This document shows, piece by piece, positions 16,804 to 25,960 of a stretch of DNA of 64,000 nucleotides. A program made the position numbers and the translations under genes. The notes under the pieces were generated by a model. That model had not been told where the DNA came from. It worked only from the letters and a program-made list of their open reading frames with translations, and searched no databases. Position 1 is the stretch's first letter, and each line of letters begins with the position of its first letter. The stretch is from Metabacillus sp. KUDC1714 (GTDB taxonomy: Bacteria; Bacillota; Bacilli; Bacillales; Bacillaceae). Location of the stretch: positions 1,178,001-1,242,000 of the forward strand of contig NZ_CP055263.1 in the NCBI RefSeq assembly GCF_014217835.1. Reading direction: 5' to 3'.

Positions 16804-17265
16804 ATGTATGCTAATGTCGAAAACATTCCAAAGTATCGCATTGCCTATGTGCGACAAGTTGGTCCATATGGTCCTAACAACATTCAAGCAATGGAAAAGT
16901 TAAAGAAATGGGCTGAGGAGAATAATCTTATTAAATCAGCGATTATTTTGGGAATTCCACAAGATAACCCTGAAACAACACTTCCTGAAAACTGTAGATA
17001 TGATGCTTGTATTGCCATATCAGAGGATTTTCAACTTAATGATTCAATTTGTGAAAGTGAAATTTCAGGTGGAAAATATGTTATTAGCAAAGTCAAACAT
17101 ACAGTGGAAGATATTCAAAAAGCATGGGCTGAAATTCTCTCAACCATACAAAACAGTGAATACCAAATTGACAACAAACCGATTTTAGAAAGATACACTG
17201 GTGATATGATTAACAACGGTTATTGTGAAATATGTGTACCTGTAAAATCGTTACCATTTGATTAG
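16804..17265 (+). CDS. GyrI-like / effector-binding domain protein
   Basis: A stand-alone small-molecule binding domain of 153 residues, of the SOUL/GyrI (SbmC) superfamily found alone or as the C-terminus of AraC regulators. The start MYANVENIPKYRIAYVRQVG and the end GYCEICVPVK are diagnostic: paired strands that begin with an R-x-A-Y-x-R stretch and end with the E-I-C/Y-V-P strand. GAAAGGGG before ATG 16804 decides the start. An upstream in-frame ATG at 16753 lacks a site. Relatives bind toxins or drugs, or protect gyrase. No DNA-binding domain is present. Function unproven. Confidence 0.78.
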   Translation: MYANVENIPKYRIAYVRQVGPYGPNNIQAMEKLKKWAEENNLIKSAIILGIPQDNPETTLPENCRYDACIAISEDFQLNDSICESEISGGKYVISKVKHTVEDIQKAWAEILSTIQNSEYQIDNKPILERYTGDMINNGYCEICVPVKSLPFD

Positions 17266-17935
17266 TACATTATTACTTGTTCGGGCAGTGTATAATTAGA
17301 AAAAAAAGAACCTATAAACATACCGATACCTTGAGTAAACATGATGATTAAACCTTGTGCTTGTCCTTTTATTTTTTCACCTGCCACTTTATCGGTATAG
17401 AGATAGCCTGTTACGAAGAAAAAGTCCCAACAAAATCCGTGTAAAGCAATACCGATTAGCATGAATACTACAATTCCTTCTGTTGCACTTAGTGCAAACA
17501 ACGACATACGAAGCACCCATGTCAGCATTCCAATTATAAACATCCATTTAAATCCCAATTTACGGAAAAAGAAAGGAATTAAATTCAATAAGAACTCCTA
17601 CAGCGATAAAACCAATTGTTCCACACACACGAATGACTGGGAGGTTTTACAGAATATCCCATATTTCTAATGCTTATATTATTTGAAGTTGGATTAAACA
17701 AAAGCATATAAATAAACATAAGCCAAACAAATGATTTACCGTTACCTGAATTAATTTGTGCTGGAAGTAACCACAAAAGAATGCTCCCCCAAGATTAACT
17801 AGACCTAACACTTTTTGTGAAGGGACAAATCGATCTGTAATCATGCCTATAAAAACTGGAGAAATAATAGCAACTATGCCACCTACGGCATATGCAGGTG
17901 CAAAATAAATATACAAGTTACATCCTATATGTTTA
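17262..17935 (-). pseudogene. Remnant of an MFS transporter (nucleoside:H+ symporter-like family)
   Basis: Three frames carry pieces of one membrane protein in order: IVAIISPVFIGMITDRFVPS with FFCGYFQHKL (about 17930-17740), then LLPAQINSGNGKSFVWLMFIY, written here as parts LLPAQINSGNGK and FVWLMFIYMLLFNPT, then FFFRKLGFKWMFIIG to FTQGIGMFIGSFF (17588-17280). This fits the NHS group (NupG/XapB or sucrose permease-like). The N-terminal helices and the last helices are missing and at least two frameshifts separate the parts. It lies behind sacA on the same strand, so it may once have imported the sacA substrate or a nucleoside. Confidence 0.65.
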
Positions 17936-17938
17936 AAT

Positions 17939-17976
17939 AAAACAGCCCTGTTGTTAAACAGAGCTGTTTTATTTCG
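17939..17976 (-). terminator. Terminator of the fructoside ABC-sacA operon
   Basis: An AACAGC...GCTGTT stem-loop with extra AAACAG/CTGTTT pairing lies directly behind the sacA stop. On the minus strand it is followed by TTTTATTTAAA. Confidence 0.75.
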
Positions 17977-17980
17977 TTTA

Positions 17981-19414
17981 TTAAGAACTAAACGCCTCAT
18001 AACGAACTTCTTTTAATTGGGCTCCTTTTCCGGAAAGGACAATGCTTGTTCCTTTTTCTTTTTCATATGCCGTAAATGTTGCGACTTTTTCGCCCTTATT
18101 CACAAAGATTTCAATTGAATGAAGATCCACATAAAATTCTAGTGTGTTTTCTTCATTGTTAAAACAGTCACGTACGGTAATTGGTTCACTATCTCCATAA
18201 TCAGAAGTAATCACAACAGAATTGGATGATGGATCGACACTCACGCGTGTTGCTGTTGTTTCTTTCTTGTTTAATTCAACAACAAACGATCCACTCTTAG
18301 ATAATAGTGATAGGGATAAATATCCTGTTCTTCCGCTTTCAATGTGCAAGTCCTCATTTAATGAAACATGTTCATGAACAGCAACAGGTGTGAAATAATC
18401 GTCATGACTAATATAAGCTTGTTGAATCAATGTGTTGTTTTTGATGTGTAACTTTCTTGGTAAACTCATCATGCCGTTATAGCCGTACTCTTTTGGTGGT
18501 GTTGCTTTTGTCCAACGATGCATCCATCCAATTAAAAGTCTCTCTCCGTTTTGACCGTCCGTTGTTTGTGGTGCGTAAAACGTTGCATAATCTAGCAAGC
18601 CCTTTGCCTCAGGATTGAATGCTCCGTTTTCAAAATCCATGTGTCCAATCACATAAGACGTCTTTTTCTCTACTTCTCCGTCAAATTCAGGGTCGCATGG
18701 CATTTCTGAGAAAATCAATATATCTTTTCCATCTAAGTGGAAGAGATCTGGACATTCTAGTAACGTATTTTCTTTACATGGCATTTGAAAAATAGAAGAA
18801 TGAAAGCTCCACTGAAGTAAATCTTTTGATTGGAACATGATGATTTCACCACGTCGTTTCGCATTTCTTACCGCTAATACACAGTAGTATTCCCCGTCAC
18901 GCTCTAACACTTTAGGGTCTCTGAAATCACAAATGAGATACCCATCTGGCAATTCTTTTTCGCCAATCACAGGATTTAATTTGGATTTCTTGAAATGGAT
19001 ACCATCCTCTGACACTGCAACACACTGACGTTCAGCAATTTGTGATTCATCTTTATCAAACCCTAAGTTAGGATCAATATGACCTGTATAAATTAGATAG
19101 AGCTTCCCATCCTTTTCAATCGCACTTCCAGAAAAACATCCGTTTGCATCATACGCTTTGTCATTGGCCATCGCTACGGGAAGGTACTCCCAATTGACAA
19201 AATCATTTGTTGTTGCATGTCCCCAATGCATGTCATTCCATACAATGTCATACGGGTAATACTGATAAAAGAGCTGGTATTTCCCTTTGTAGAATGAAAA
19301 ACCATTTGGGTCATTGATCCATCCGATTTCTGGTGAAAAGTGAAAAAGGGGTCGGTTATTTGTTTTATGTTTGTTTTCTTTGATATAGTCGTTTGCTTTT
19401 TGTAGTCGATTCAT
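17981..19414 (-). CDS. sacA: GH32 beta-fructofuranosidase / sucrose-6-phosphate hydrolase
   Basis: Intracellular glycoside hydrolase of 477 residues that cleaves terminal beta-fructosides. The three GH32 acidic residues are in place: nucleophile Asp in GWINDPNGF (near 33), Asp in CDFRDPKV (near 164), acid/base Glu in LLECPDLF (near 221). A beta-sandwich domain fills the C-terminus. No signal peptide. AAAGAGGTG precedes the ATG. Its place behind an ABC importer rather than a PTS suggests that it hydrolyses unphosphorylated sucrose or short fructo-oligosaccharides, although PTS-linked relatives act on sucrose-6-phosphate. Confidence 0.9.
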   Translation of the reverse strand: MNRLQKANDYIKENKHKTNNRPLFHFSPEIGWINDPNGFSFYKGKYQLFYQYYPYDIVWNDMHWGHATTNDFVNWEYLPVAMANDKAYDANGCFSGSAIEKDGKLYLIYTGHIDPNLGFDKDESQIAERQCVAVSEDGIHFKKSKLNPVIGEKELPDGYLICDFRDPKVLERDGEYYCVLAVRNAKRRGEIIMFQSKDLLQWSFHSSIFQMPCKENTLLECPDLFHLDGKDILIFSEMPCDPEFDGEVEKKTSYVIGHMDFENGAFNPEAKGLLDYATFYAPQTTDGQNGERLLIGWMHRWTKATPPKEYGYNGMMSLPRKLHIKNNTLIQQAYISHDDYFTPVAVHEHVSLNEDLHIESGRTGYLSLSLLSKSGSFVVELNKKETTATRVSVDPSSNSVVITSDYGDSEPITVRDCFNNEENTLEFYVDLHSIEIFVNKGEKVATFTAYEKEKGTSIVLSGKGAQLKEVRYEAFSS

Positions 19415-19426
19415 AGGGCACCTCTT

Positions 19427-20260
19427 TTATTTAATTCCACTTTGCATGGAACCTTCCACAATGTATTTTTGGAAAATGATATAAAGAATAACGATTGGAA
19501 TCGTTACGATTGTTAGTGCTGCCATCATGTGACTTGTGAAAATGTTATACGTGTCTGCAAAAACAGCATTTAGGGCAACTTGAATTGGCATTAAATCTGC
19601 GTTTGATAACGCCATAACCGGCCATAGAAAATCGTTCCATGAAGCTAAGAACGTTAAAATTCCAACAGTAATATACATATTTAAGCTTGACGGCATGACG
19701 ATTCGGAAGAAACATCCGACTTCACTTAGTCCATCGATTTTTCCTGATTCAATCAATTCACCAGGGAAAGATAAGAAGTGTTGTCTGAATAAGAAAATGT
19801 TCATCACATTGATGATAAATGGCAGCAAATAACCTGGAATCGTGTTGATTAATCCCATTTCATTTACCACTAAAAACAATGGAAGAATGGTCGCTTCAAT
19901 TGGCACAATCATAAGAGCGATAATAAAAATTAAAATCCAATCTTTAAATGGGAATTTAAATCTTGCTAGAGCATATCCTGCCAATGAATTGATGGTTAAT
20001 CCTACAACTACTGTAACGGATGCATAAATCAAACTATTTCCAACGTTTTTAAAGATGTTATAAAAACCTAATAACTCCACATAGGAATCAAACGAAAGAT
20101 CAGAAAATCTTGGAACAAAGGCAAATATTGTATCAATATCTTTGTAAATCACTTCATCGATTTTAAATGAAGAAAGAATCATCCATATAAGAGGAAGTAA
20201 AAATTGTAATGCCACAAGAGACGCCAAGATATAAAACAAGGTTTTCTTTACAATTTTCAT
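19427..20260 (-). CDS. Carbohydrate ABC transporter permease, MalG type
   Basis: Inner-membrane subunit of 277 residues with six predicted helices. The cytoplasmic EAA loop that docks the ATPase is visible as SGKIDGLSEVGCFFRIVMPSS. Its start overlaps the end of the upstream permease gene by 4 bases, so the two are translationally coupled. It forms a heterodimer with that permease. No ATPase gene lies in the cluster: such CUT1 systems usually share the MsmX-type ATPase encoded elsewhere. Confidence 0.92.
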   Translation of the reverse strand: MKIVKKTLFYILASLVALQFLLPLIWMILSSFKIDEVIYKDIDTIFAFVPRFSDLSFDSYVELLGFYNIFKNVGNSLIYASVTVVVGLTINSLAGYALARFKFPFKDWILIFIIALMIVPIEATILPLFLVVNEMGLINTIPGYLLPFIINVMNIFLFRQHFLSFPGELIESGKIDGLSEVGCFFRIVMPSSLNMYITVGILTFLASWNDFLWPVMALSNADLMPIQVALNAVFADTYNIFTSHMMAALTIVTIPIVILYIIFQKYIVEGSMQSGIK

Positions 20261-21198
20261 GCTACTTTCTCCTCTCTAAATAGCTTTTTAATAATGATTG
20301 AGATAACGACTAAGAAAATCGTGAATACTAATGTAATCGCACTTGCATATCCAATGTTTCGGTGACGGAATCCATACTCATAAATGTATTGCAAAATGGT
20401 AATCGTTGAGTAATCCGGACCTCCACCTGTCATAACCATCGGTTGAACAATGAGTTTAAACGCCTGAATCGTGGTGGTGATCACCAAAAACATCAGAATG
20501 GGTTTTAATGACGGAATGGTAATAAATAAAAACTTTTGGAACGCATTGGCTCCGTCAATGTCCGCTGCTTCATAAAGACTTCCATCAATATTTTTAAGTC
20601 CTGCTAAAAAGATCATCATTTGATACCCACACCCTGACCATGCAGAGATCGCAATGATCGTATACATTGCTTGAGACGCACTTGAGAGGAAAGGCTGCTT
20701 GGAAATTCCGACATTTTCAAGGAGTTCATTAATTAATCCAGATGTTGGGTTTAACATAACCGTCCATAGGATTGAGATGACAACAAGAGATAAAACAGCT
20801 GGTGAAAAATAGGCGGTACGGAAGAACCCTACGCCTCTGATTTTTTTGTTGACAATGAGCGCAAGTCCTAGTGCCATCGATAGTTGCAGAGGAACAACAA
20901 ACACCACAAACTTAATCGTGTTCATGAAACTTTGTATCAACACTTCATCTGTCATCATTCGCTTAAAGTTTTCAAGCCCAATAAATTCTTTATCGTTTGG
21001 TTTTAATAAATAGTAATCCGTAAACCCGTACGTAAATGCTAGAATAATTGGTAAGACAATGAAGAGAATCGCAAGAATTAAAGCAGGTGTTAAAAATCCG
21101 TAAGCGGACACGATATCTCTTTTTCTATGATGCTCGCTTTGTCTGAAGTGTTCGGTTGTATTTCTCACTTTTACAAAACGTTTGATGAATTGCTTCAT
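20257..21198 (-). CDS. Carbohydrate ABC transporter permease, MalF type
   Basis: 313 residues with a cytoplasmic N-terminus of about 30 residues and six helices. The EAA loop reads YEAADIDGANAFQKFLFITI. GGGGTG precedes ATG 21198. It pairs with the MalG-type subunit just downstream. Upstream lies a strong hairpin separating it from the binding-protein gene, which would let that protein be made in excess. Confidence 0.92.
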   Translation of the reverse strand: MKQFIKRFVKVRNTTEHFRQSEHHRKRDIVSAYGFLTPALILAILFIVLPIILAFTYGFTDYYLLKPNDKEFIGLENFKRMMTDEVLIQSFMNTIKFVVFVVPLQLSMALGLALIVNKKIRGVGFFRTAYFSPAVLSLVVISILWTVMLNPTSGLINELLENVGISKQPFLSSASQAMYTIIAISAWSGCGYQMMIFLAGLKNIDGSLYEAADIDGANAFQKFLFITIPSLKPILMFLVITTTIQAFKLIVQPMVMTGGGPDYSTITILQYIYEYGFRHRNIGYASAITLVFTIFLVVISIIIKKLFREEKVA

Positions 21199-21218
21199 GG
21201 TTTACACCCCTTTTTAAA

Positions 21219-21258
21219 AAAAGTAGGAGGTGAGGTCACCGCCTCACCTCCTACTTTT
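21219..21258 (-). terminator. Intercistronic stem-loop between binding protein and permeases
   Basis: A perfect 17-bp stem with a 6-base loop, followed on the minus strand by TTTTTT. It is a typical leaky terminator or 3' stabiliser that raises the amount of binding protein relative to permeases. Confidence 0.85.
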
Positions 21259-21266
21259 ACAAACGA

Positions 21267-22646
21267 TTATTTTTTGTACTTTGCAAATTCTAATTCAATT
21301 TTCTTCGCTGCATCGTCTAAATATTGCTTGATCGTTGCTTCATCTGTCGCTTTGTTTTGAGCGATTTTTAGAATGACGTCTTTTGCAAAGGTTTCAGAAA
21401 GATAAGGATATCCAGGTGATACAGGACGAGATTTGTTTGTGTTTTCCACTTGATACTTTAAAACTGTCCATGCATCGTTGTGATATGGGTTGTCTGTATT
21501 TGTATCAATCGCGTCAACGGAATTGATTCTTGTTGGAATGGAACCGTTTTTAGCGAAATATTCTTTTGATGCTTCGTCGTTATTTAACCATTCCATGACT
21601 TCAACGGTTTGCTTGATGCGTTCTTCGTCTTCTTCTTGTCCGTTACGAACAAATGCCCAAGAACCTGATGGTGTATATAACCCGTCGAAGTCTTCACTCA
21701 TTTTTGGATAACGAACCGTTTTGAATTTTAAATCAGGATAATTATTGATAAGTTCATTTACATACCAGAATCCGCTAACAGATAGTGCTGATTTTCCTGA
21801 ATGGAATGTTTTTTCTGATTCTGTCGCACTAGCAAGTACTGGTTCAGCAAATAATTTCGCATACTTTGTTAATGCTTCTACACTTTTGTCACTGTTTAAT
21901 ACGCCATCAACTGTTACACCATCTTCAGCGACGATGTTTGCATCATTTCCCCAAAGAAGTGGTGTGAAGTAGTATGTTCCTAATTCATAGGCACCTGCAG
22001 TAATGTCTGTTAGTAATAAACTTACAGCCACTTCATAATTTGCATACGCAGGATCATCCGACGTTTTTGCAAACTCGTCCACTTTTCTTGATAACTCAAT
22101 AAATTGATCCCATGTCCAATCTTGATCAAGTGAAGGAACTAATGCTTTTACATCTTCAGGTAATGCATTGATCATGTCTTCGTTATACATGATGGCTACG
22201 CCTGAGTCTGAATAACCCATTCCGTAGAATTTCCCGTCCACTGTTCCTTGGTCGATGATCGCTTGCGTGAATCCATCTTTGAATCCTTCGCTCATGTATT
22301 CATCTAGTTCACCAAGTAATCCTGAATCAACGTAAGCCCCAATATCAGGTCCGTCTAATGTGAAAATATCAGGCATGTCATTTGCTGTAATTGCTGCATT
22401 CAGCTTATCTATGTAGCCTGAACCAGCTCCTGCACGTGTGATGTTTTGTATTTCGACTATAGGTCCGTCTGGATGAGCCTCATTGTAGCTCTTTACTCGG
22501 TCGGCAAACATCTTTCCTTCTGGATGATCTGCTGCGGCTTGTGTCCAAACTACAATTTTGTCACTGCTGCTAGTTTTGTCTGAACTACAAGCTGCTAACG
22601 AAAAGACTAAAGACAGTATTGAAACAAACAACATTAACTTTTTCAT
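21267..22646 (-). CDS. Sugar ABC transporter substrate-binding lipoprotein (CUT1)
   Basis: Extracellular lipoprotein of 459 residues that captures the sugar for the two permeases. The signal peptide ends in a lipobox (FSLAAC, Cys about residue 20). The mature part is a Cluster B/D type extracellular solute-binding protein, with IVVWTQAAADHPEG at the start and GSWAFVRNGQEE in the second lobe. AGGGGGAGAAGT decides ATG 22646. The longer frame upstream to 22766 covers the promoter and is not coding. The likely substrate is a fructoside, from sacA. Confidence 0.92.
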   Translation of the reverse strand: MKKLMLFVSILSLVFSLAACSSDKTSSSDKIVVWTQAAADHPEGKMFADRVKSYNEAHPDGPIVEIQNITRAGAGSGYIDKLNAAITANDMPDIFTLDGPDIGAYVDSGLLGELDEYMSEGFKDGFTQAIIDQGTVDGKFYGMGYSDSGVAIMYNEDMINALPEDVKALVPSLDQDWTWDQFIELSRKVDEFAKTSDDPAYANYEVAVSLLLTDITAGAYELGTYYFTPLLWGNDANIVAEDGVTVDGVLNSDKSVEALTKYAKLFAEPVLASATESEKTFHSGKSALSVSGFWYVNELINNYPDLKFKTVRYPKMSEDFDGLYTPSGSWAFVRNGQEEDEERIKQTVEVMEWLNNDEASKEYFAKNGSIPTRINSVDAIDTNTDNPYHNDAWTVLKYQVENTNKSRPVSPGYPYLSETFAKDVILKIAQNKATDEATIKQYLDDAAKKIELEFAKYKK

Positions 22647-22680
22647 ACTTCTCCCCCTCGTTCTTTTTAACATCTTATCA

Positions 22681-22755
22681 AGCGCTTTCATTATTGAAAT
22701 GCGATTTAGTTCAGCGCTTTCATAAGTTAATGATAAGGTATTTACAACGCTTTCA
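22681..22755 (-). promoter_or_regulatory. Fructoside operon control region with three AGCGCTTTCA-type repeats
   Basis: On the minus strand TGAAAGCGTT, TGAAAGCGCT and TGAAAGCGCT occur at 22755-22746, 22722-22713 and 22690-22681, spaced 33 and 32 bases (about three helical turns). The first overlaps a possible -35 TTGTAA and the second a possible -10 TATGAA. Each fits a CcpA cre half well. The second half is poor, so they may instead be boxes for the nearby AraC-type response regulator. Confidence 0.5.
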
Positions 22756-22802
22756 AAATGCGGCATTTCTCTAAAAAATGTTTAAATTCTTATTATTGAA
22801 GA

Positions 22803-22850
22803 AGAAAAGCGCAAGGCGCCCACTTATCGTCGACAAGCACAAGGCAATAA
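22803..22850 (+). repeat. Truncated copy A of the GCGCC hairpin repeat
   Basis: Begins AAAAGCGCAAGGCGCC and continues with CGACAAGCACAAGGCA, as in the copy at 39886, but the right half is missing. It lies 8 bases from the 160-bp element that follows. Confidence 0.6.
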
Positions 22851-22857
22851 ACAAAAA

Positions 22858-23016
22858 GAGGCTGGGACATAACTAAATTGACCATTCTTAAAGCCGAATA
22901 ATTTTTAATTTAATTAAGCAATATAAATAAAAAAACCAAACTATTACGAAACTCAATTAGAATTTCGCATGATAGTTCAGGTTTTTCTTTGGCTGAAATA
23001 CTTTTGTCCCAGCCTC
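22858..23016. repeat. 160-bp MITE-like element, copy 1
   Basis: Ends are 12-bp terminal inverted repeats GAGGCTGGGACA / TGTCCCAGCCTC, with one internal base difference nearby. Inside is an imperfect hairpin around CGAAACTC and GAATTTCG that would also act as a terminator. Its end touches the stop codon of the response regulator gene. Copy 2 at 27370 is inverted and differs at only a handful of positions. Confidence 0.85.
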
Positions 23017-24188
23017 TACTTATTTTTTACTAGTTTACGATATTCACTTGGTGTTTTTTTCGTTTTCCTTTTAAATACTTGGCTGAAGTAGCGCTGATCG
23101 GTATAGCCGACTTTTTCGGCAATTTCATATGTTTTAAGATCTGTATTTTGCAGGAAATGGCATGCATATTCCATTCTGACATTTGTTAAATAATCGAGAA
23201 AGGTAAGACCGGTTTTTTGTTTAAAAAGCAGGCTAAAATAGCTAACACTTAATCCTACTTGTTCGGCTGTCTGTTCCACGCCAAGATCTGTTTGAAAGTT
23301 ATTTCGGATAAAGCCGAGTGCCTCTTCCATCATATCTGCAGCTGATCGGCTGGGCTTATATTCTTTCTTTAACCGCTCTTCTGTCAGAACATTTCCGCTT
23401 ATATAGTTTTCATATTTTAGTAATTCCTTGGCAGCATCAACGGAATGCTTTATTTCAAATAACTGATCACCTACTTTACCAACCGAGACGATGCATTGAT
23501 CAGAGCCTTCATGAAGAAGATGCTGTGAAAATGCATCGGTAATATCCGCTGCTTGATTGATGAAGTGTTTTGCCATTTCAACGACTACCATCACTTCTTT
23601 ATCTGACAGCTTGTAAACAAATAGGTTCGGATTCCACTTAGAAAGAAAGTCTTCATTTTTTGTAAAAATTAATTCGATGTCTTCCTTATAGTTTTTTACA
23701 ATCATTGAGAAATAAAGAGCTTGTTTGTTGTTGATTTGAGCGTCCACTTTCCCTGATGTAATCAGCTCATAAATCGCATATTTCTCATGCTCATACACAC
23801 TTACTTTTTGCTCTTTTAATTTGTTAAGCGCTCTTTTAACGCAATCTTCCAATTCGTCATAATCAATCGGCTTTAAAATATAGTCGAACGCGTTATTTTT
23901 AATTCCTTCTTTTGCATATTCAAAATCATCATAACCGCTTATTAAGATAACCATTGGCTTATTATTGATCTGATTTAATGTCTTTAACAATTCAATCCCG
24001 CTCATTTCTGGCATTGAAATATCTGTTAATAGTAGATCTGCTTGTTGATTTTTGATGATCTCCATGACTTCTTGTCCATTTTGAGCTGTCCCAATAATTT
24101 CACAGTCTAATCCCTGCCAATCGATGATTTGTGCAAGATTTTTTAAGATTAATTTTTCGTCATCCGCAATTACTACTTTATATCCCAT
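23016..24188 (-). CDS. AraC-type response regulator (YesN-like)
   Basis: 390 residues. The N-terminal receiver domain has the acidic pocket DDE (9-11), phosphoacceptor Asp56 in LLLTDISMPEMSG, and Lys in YILKPID. A middle linker of about 150 residues follows. The last 100 residues are a double helix-turn-helix of AraC type (GVEQTAEQVGLSVSYFS and TYEIAEKVGYTDQRYFSQVF). Its ATG follows the kinase stop TGA with no gap. It most likely activates the adjacent fructoside ABC-sacA operon in response to the kinase. The stop codon abuts the 160-bp element. Confidence 0.93.
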   Translation of the reverse strand: MGYKVVIADDEKLILKNLAQIIDWQGLDCEIIGTAQNGQEVMEIIKNQQADLLLTDISMPEMSGIELLKTLNQINNKPMVILISGYDDFEYAKEGIKNNAFDYILKPIDYDELEDCVKRALNKLKEQKVSVYEHEKYAIYELITSGKVDAQINNKQALYFSMIVKNYKEDIELIFTKNEDFLSKWNPNLFVYKLSDKEVMVVVEMAKHFINQAADITDAFSQHLLHEGSDQCIVSVGKVGDQLFEIKHSVDAAKELLKYENYISGNVLTEERLKKEYKPSRSAADMMEEALGFIRNNFQTDLGVEQTAEQVGLSVSYFSLLFKQKTGLTFLDYLTNVRMEYACHFLQNTDLKTYEIAEKVGYTDQRYFSQVFKRKTKKTPSEYRKLVKNK

Positions 24189-25943
24189 TCAATCACCTTT
24201 AATCGGAAATGAAATTTTAATTAACGTACCCTCATTTTTCGTCGAACAAATGATGAGACCATATTTCTCTCCATAAAAAAGTCTTATCCGCTCATCAACA
24301 TTGCGTACACCGTGACCATTACTTGTTTGAGTATGATAATTTTCTAGTTTCCACTTATTTAATTCCATTAGTACACGTTCATCAATACCCTTACCATTGT
24401 CTTCAATCCAAAACTCACCTTGGCCGTTTGAAACCGTACCTCTAATCTTAATCAGCCCTTCTTCATCATCTCTGTTTGAAAACGCATGGATTAAAATATT
24501 TTCTACGAGCGGCTGCAGAGTTAGTTTAAGGACCGGATAATTATTCAGTTCTTCCTCTACATCTACTTCGAAAGAAAAACGATTATCAAATCTTATTTTC
24601 TGTATTTCCAGATAGCTGATCACATGACGGATCTCATCTTTTACTTTCACTTCATAACCTCCATTAATGCTGATGCGCAGCAGCTTACCGAGGTTAATCG
24701 TCATTTTACTAATTTCCCTTTGCCCGTTTAAAGCGGAGAGTGCATTAATTGATTCAAGCGTATTGTATAAAAAATGAGGATTGATTTGCTGCTGCAGCAC
24801 TTTAAACTGAGCCTCTCGCTTGCGTTCCTGTTCTGTCTCAATGTCGCTCATCAATTGTTGAAGTTTTCCGATCATGTTATTAAAGCCCTGAGAAATGTTT
24901 TGTAATTCTTGAAATTTAAATCTCCCCATTCGTTTGCTGAGCCTGCCGCTTTCAACTTGTTTCATGCGTATTAACAGTTCATGAATAAAACGAGAAATAC
25001 TTTTTAAATACAATAAATTAAATAAACCCGCGGTTAACACCGTAAACCCTACAACGACTAACATGGTGTTTCGGATATTGACGATATCACTGGAAATTAT
25101 TTTCCAAGGCTTTATTGATACTAGGATGAGCTTTGAGTTACCTCCTGTTTCAAAACTAGACGGCATATAAGTAATCAAACTTTTTTCATCGTCCCATTCA
25201 TCAGTGAGGTAACCACTTTTATTTGTTGGAAATTCAGACAAACTTTGAATGTCCAGAGTTTTACCAATGAAATTCCGATTTAATGAATAAAGCACGGTCC
25301 CCTCTTTATTTACAATCAATTCATGGCTGGGACCTCCATAAATATCTTTAAAAATCGGATCAAATAAATCTAGTTTTAGCTGTAGTATTAAATACCCTAA
25401 ATTATCAAGCGTGTTAAGATCCTTTACGACTCTTGATTGAGTTAAAATATAGTCCTGACTAAAAAAAAGGTTTTGATTTTCATATGGAGTTAACCAAACC
25501 GGACGACCTTTCTGCTGTAAAACCTCATCCAAAAACAAACTTGAGCGAAGCGCATCTAAGCTCGTAACCTTATCATCGGTATAAGTAATCACATTACCAT
25601 CAAGCGTATAAAGAACAAGATTATCAATCTGTGAATTTCCATACATCTTTCCGGCGATTTCCTGCTGATCGCTGTAAAATTCATAAATCGTGGACGTATT
25701 TTGTGTATTTAAATAGTCCTGAATAGCACTTGATGAAACAACATAGTCAGAAAAGGAATTCACTTCAGAAACAGCGGCTAATAAATTTCGATCAACCGCC
25801 TTTAAAGTTTGGATCATTTGCTCACTAATATTTTTTTGTAACGTGGTGGATGAAATTTTGTAAGAAACAACCCCTAGTATAATAATCGGAATTAACACAA
25901 AACAGATAAAGGCTATAATTAACTTATGCTGAAATTTTATCAT
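24189..25943 (-). CDS. Sensor histidine kinase, LytS/YesM family
   Basis: 584 residues: membrane helix about 8-28, an extracellular sensor region of about 250 residues of Cache type, second helix near 285-305, HAMP, then a His_kinase domain with phosphoacceptor His in QQQINPHFLYNTLESIN (near 387), and an ATPase domain with DNGKGID and GHGVRNVDERI. It phosphorylates the response regulator whose gene starts at the next base. The binding-protein gene 17 bases upstream suggests that the signal is a sugar-loaded lipoprotein. Confidence 0.93.
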   Translation of the reverse strand: MIKFQHKLIIAFICFVLIPIIILGVVSYKISSTTLQKNISEQMIQTLKAVDRNLLAAVSEVNSFSDYVVSSSAIQDYLNTQNTSTIYEFYSDQQEIAGKMYGNSQIDNLVLYTLDGNVITYTDDKVTSLDALRSSLFLDEVLQQKGRPVWLTPYENQNLFFSQDYILTQSRVVKDLNTLDNLGYLILQLKLDLFDPIFKDIYGGPSHELIVNKEGTVLYSLNRNFIGKTLDIQSLSEFPTNKSGYLTDEWDDEKSLITYMPSSFETGGNSKLILVSIKPWKIISSDIVNIRNTMLVVVGFTVLTAGLFNLLYLKSISRFIHELLIRMKQVESGRLSKRMGRFKFQELQNISQGFNNMIGKLQQLMSDIETEQERKREAQFKVLQQQINPHFLYNTLESINALSALNGQREISKMTINLGKLLRISINGGYEVKVKDEIRHVISYLEIQKIRFDNRFSFEVDVEEELNNYPVLKLTLQPLVENILIHAFSNRDDEEGLIKIRGTVSNGQGEFWIEDNGKGIDERVLMELNKWKLENYHTQTSNGHGVRNVDERIRLFYGEKYGLIICSTKNEGTLIKISFPIKGD

Positions 25944-25960
25944 ATCGGCACCTAATTCTT

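Noticed and set aside
22647..22766. Longer N-terminus for the sugar-binding lipoprotein
   Set aside because: It would cover the promoter and repeats and bury the lipoprotein signal; the ATG at 22646 has a strong ribosome site.
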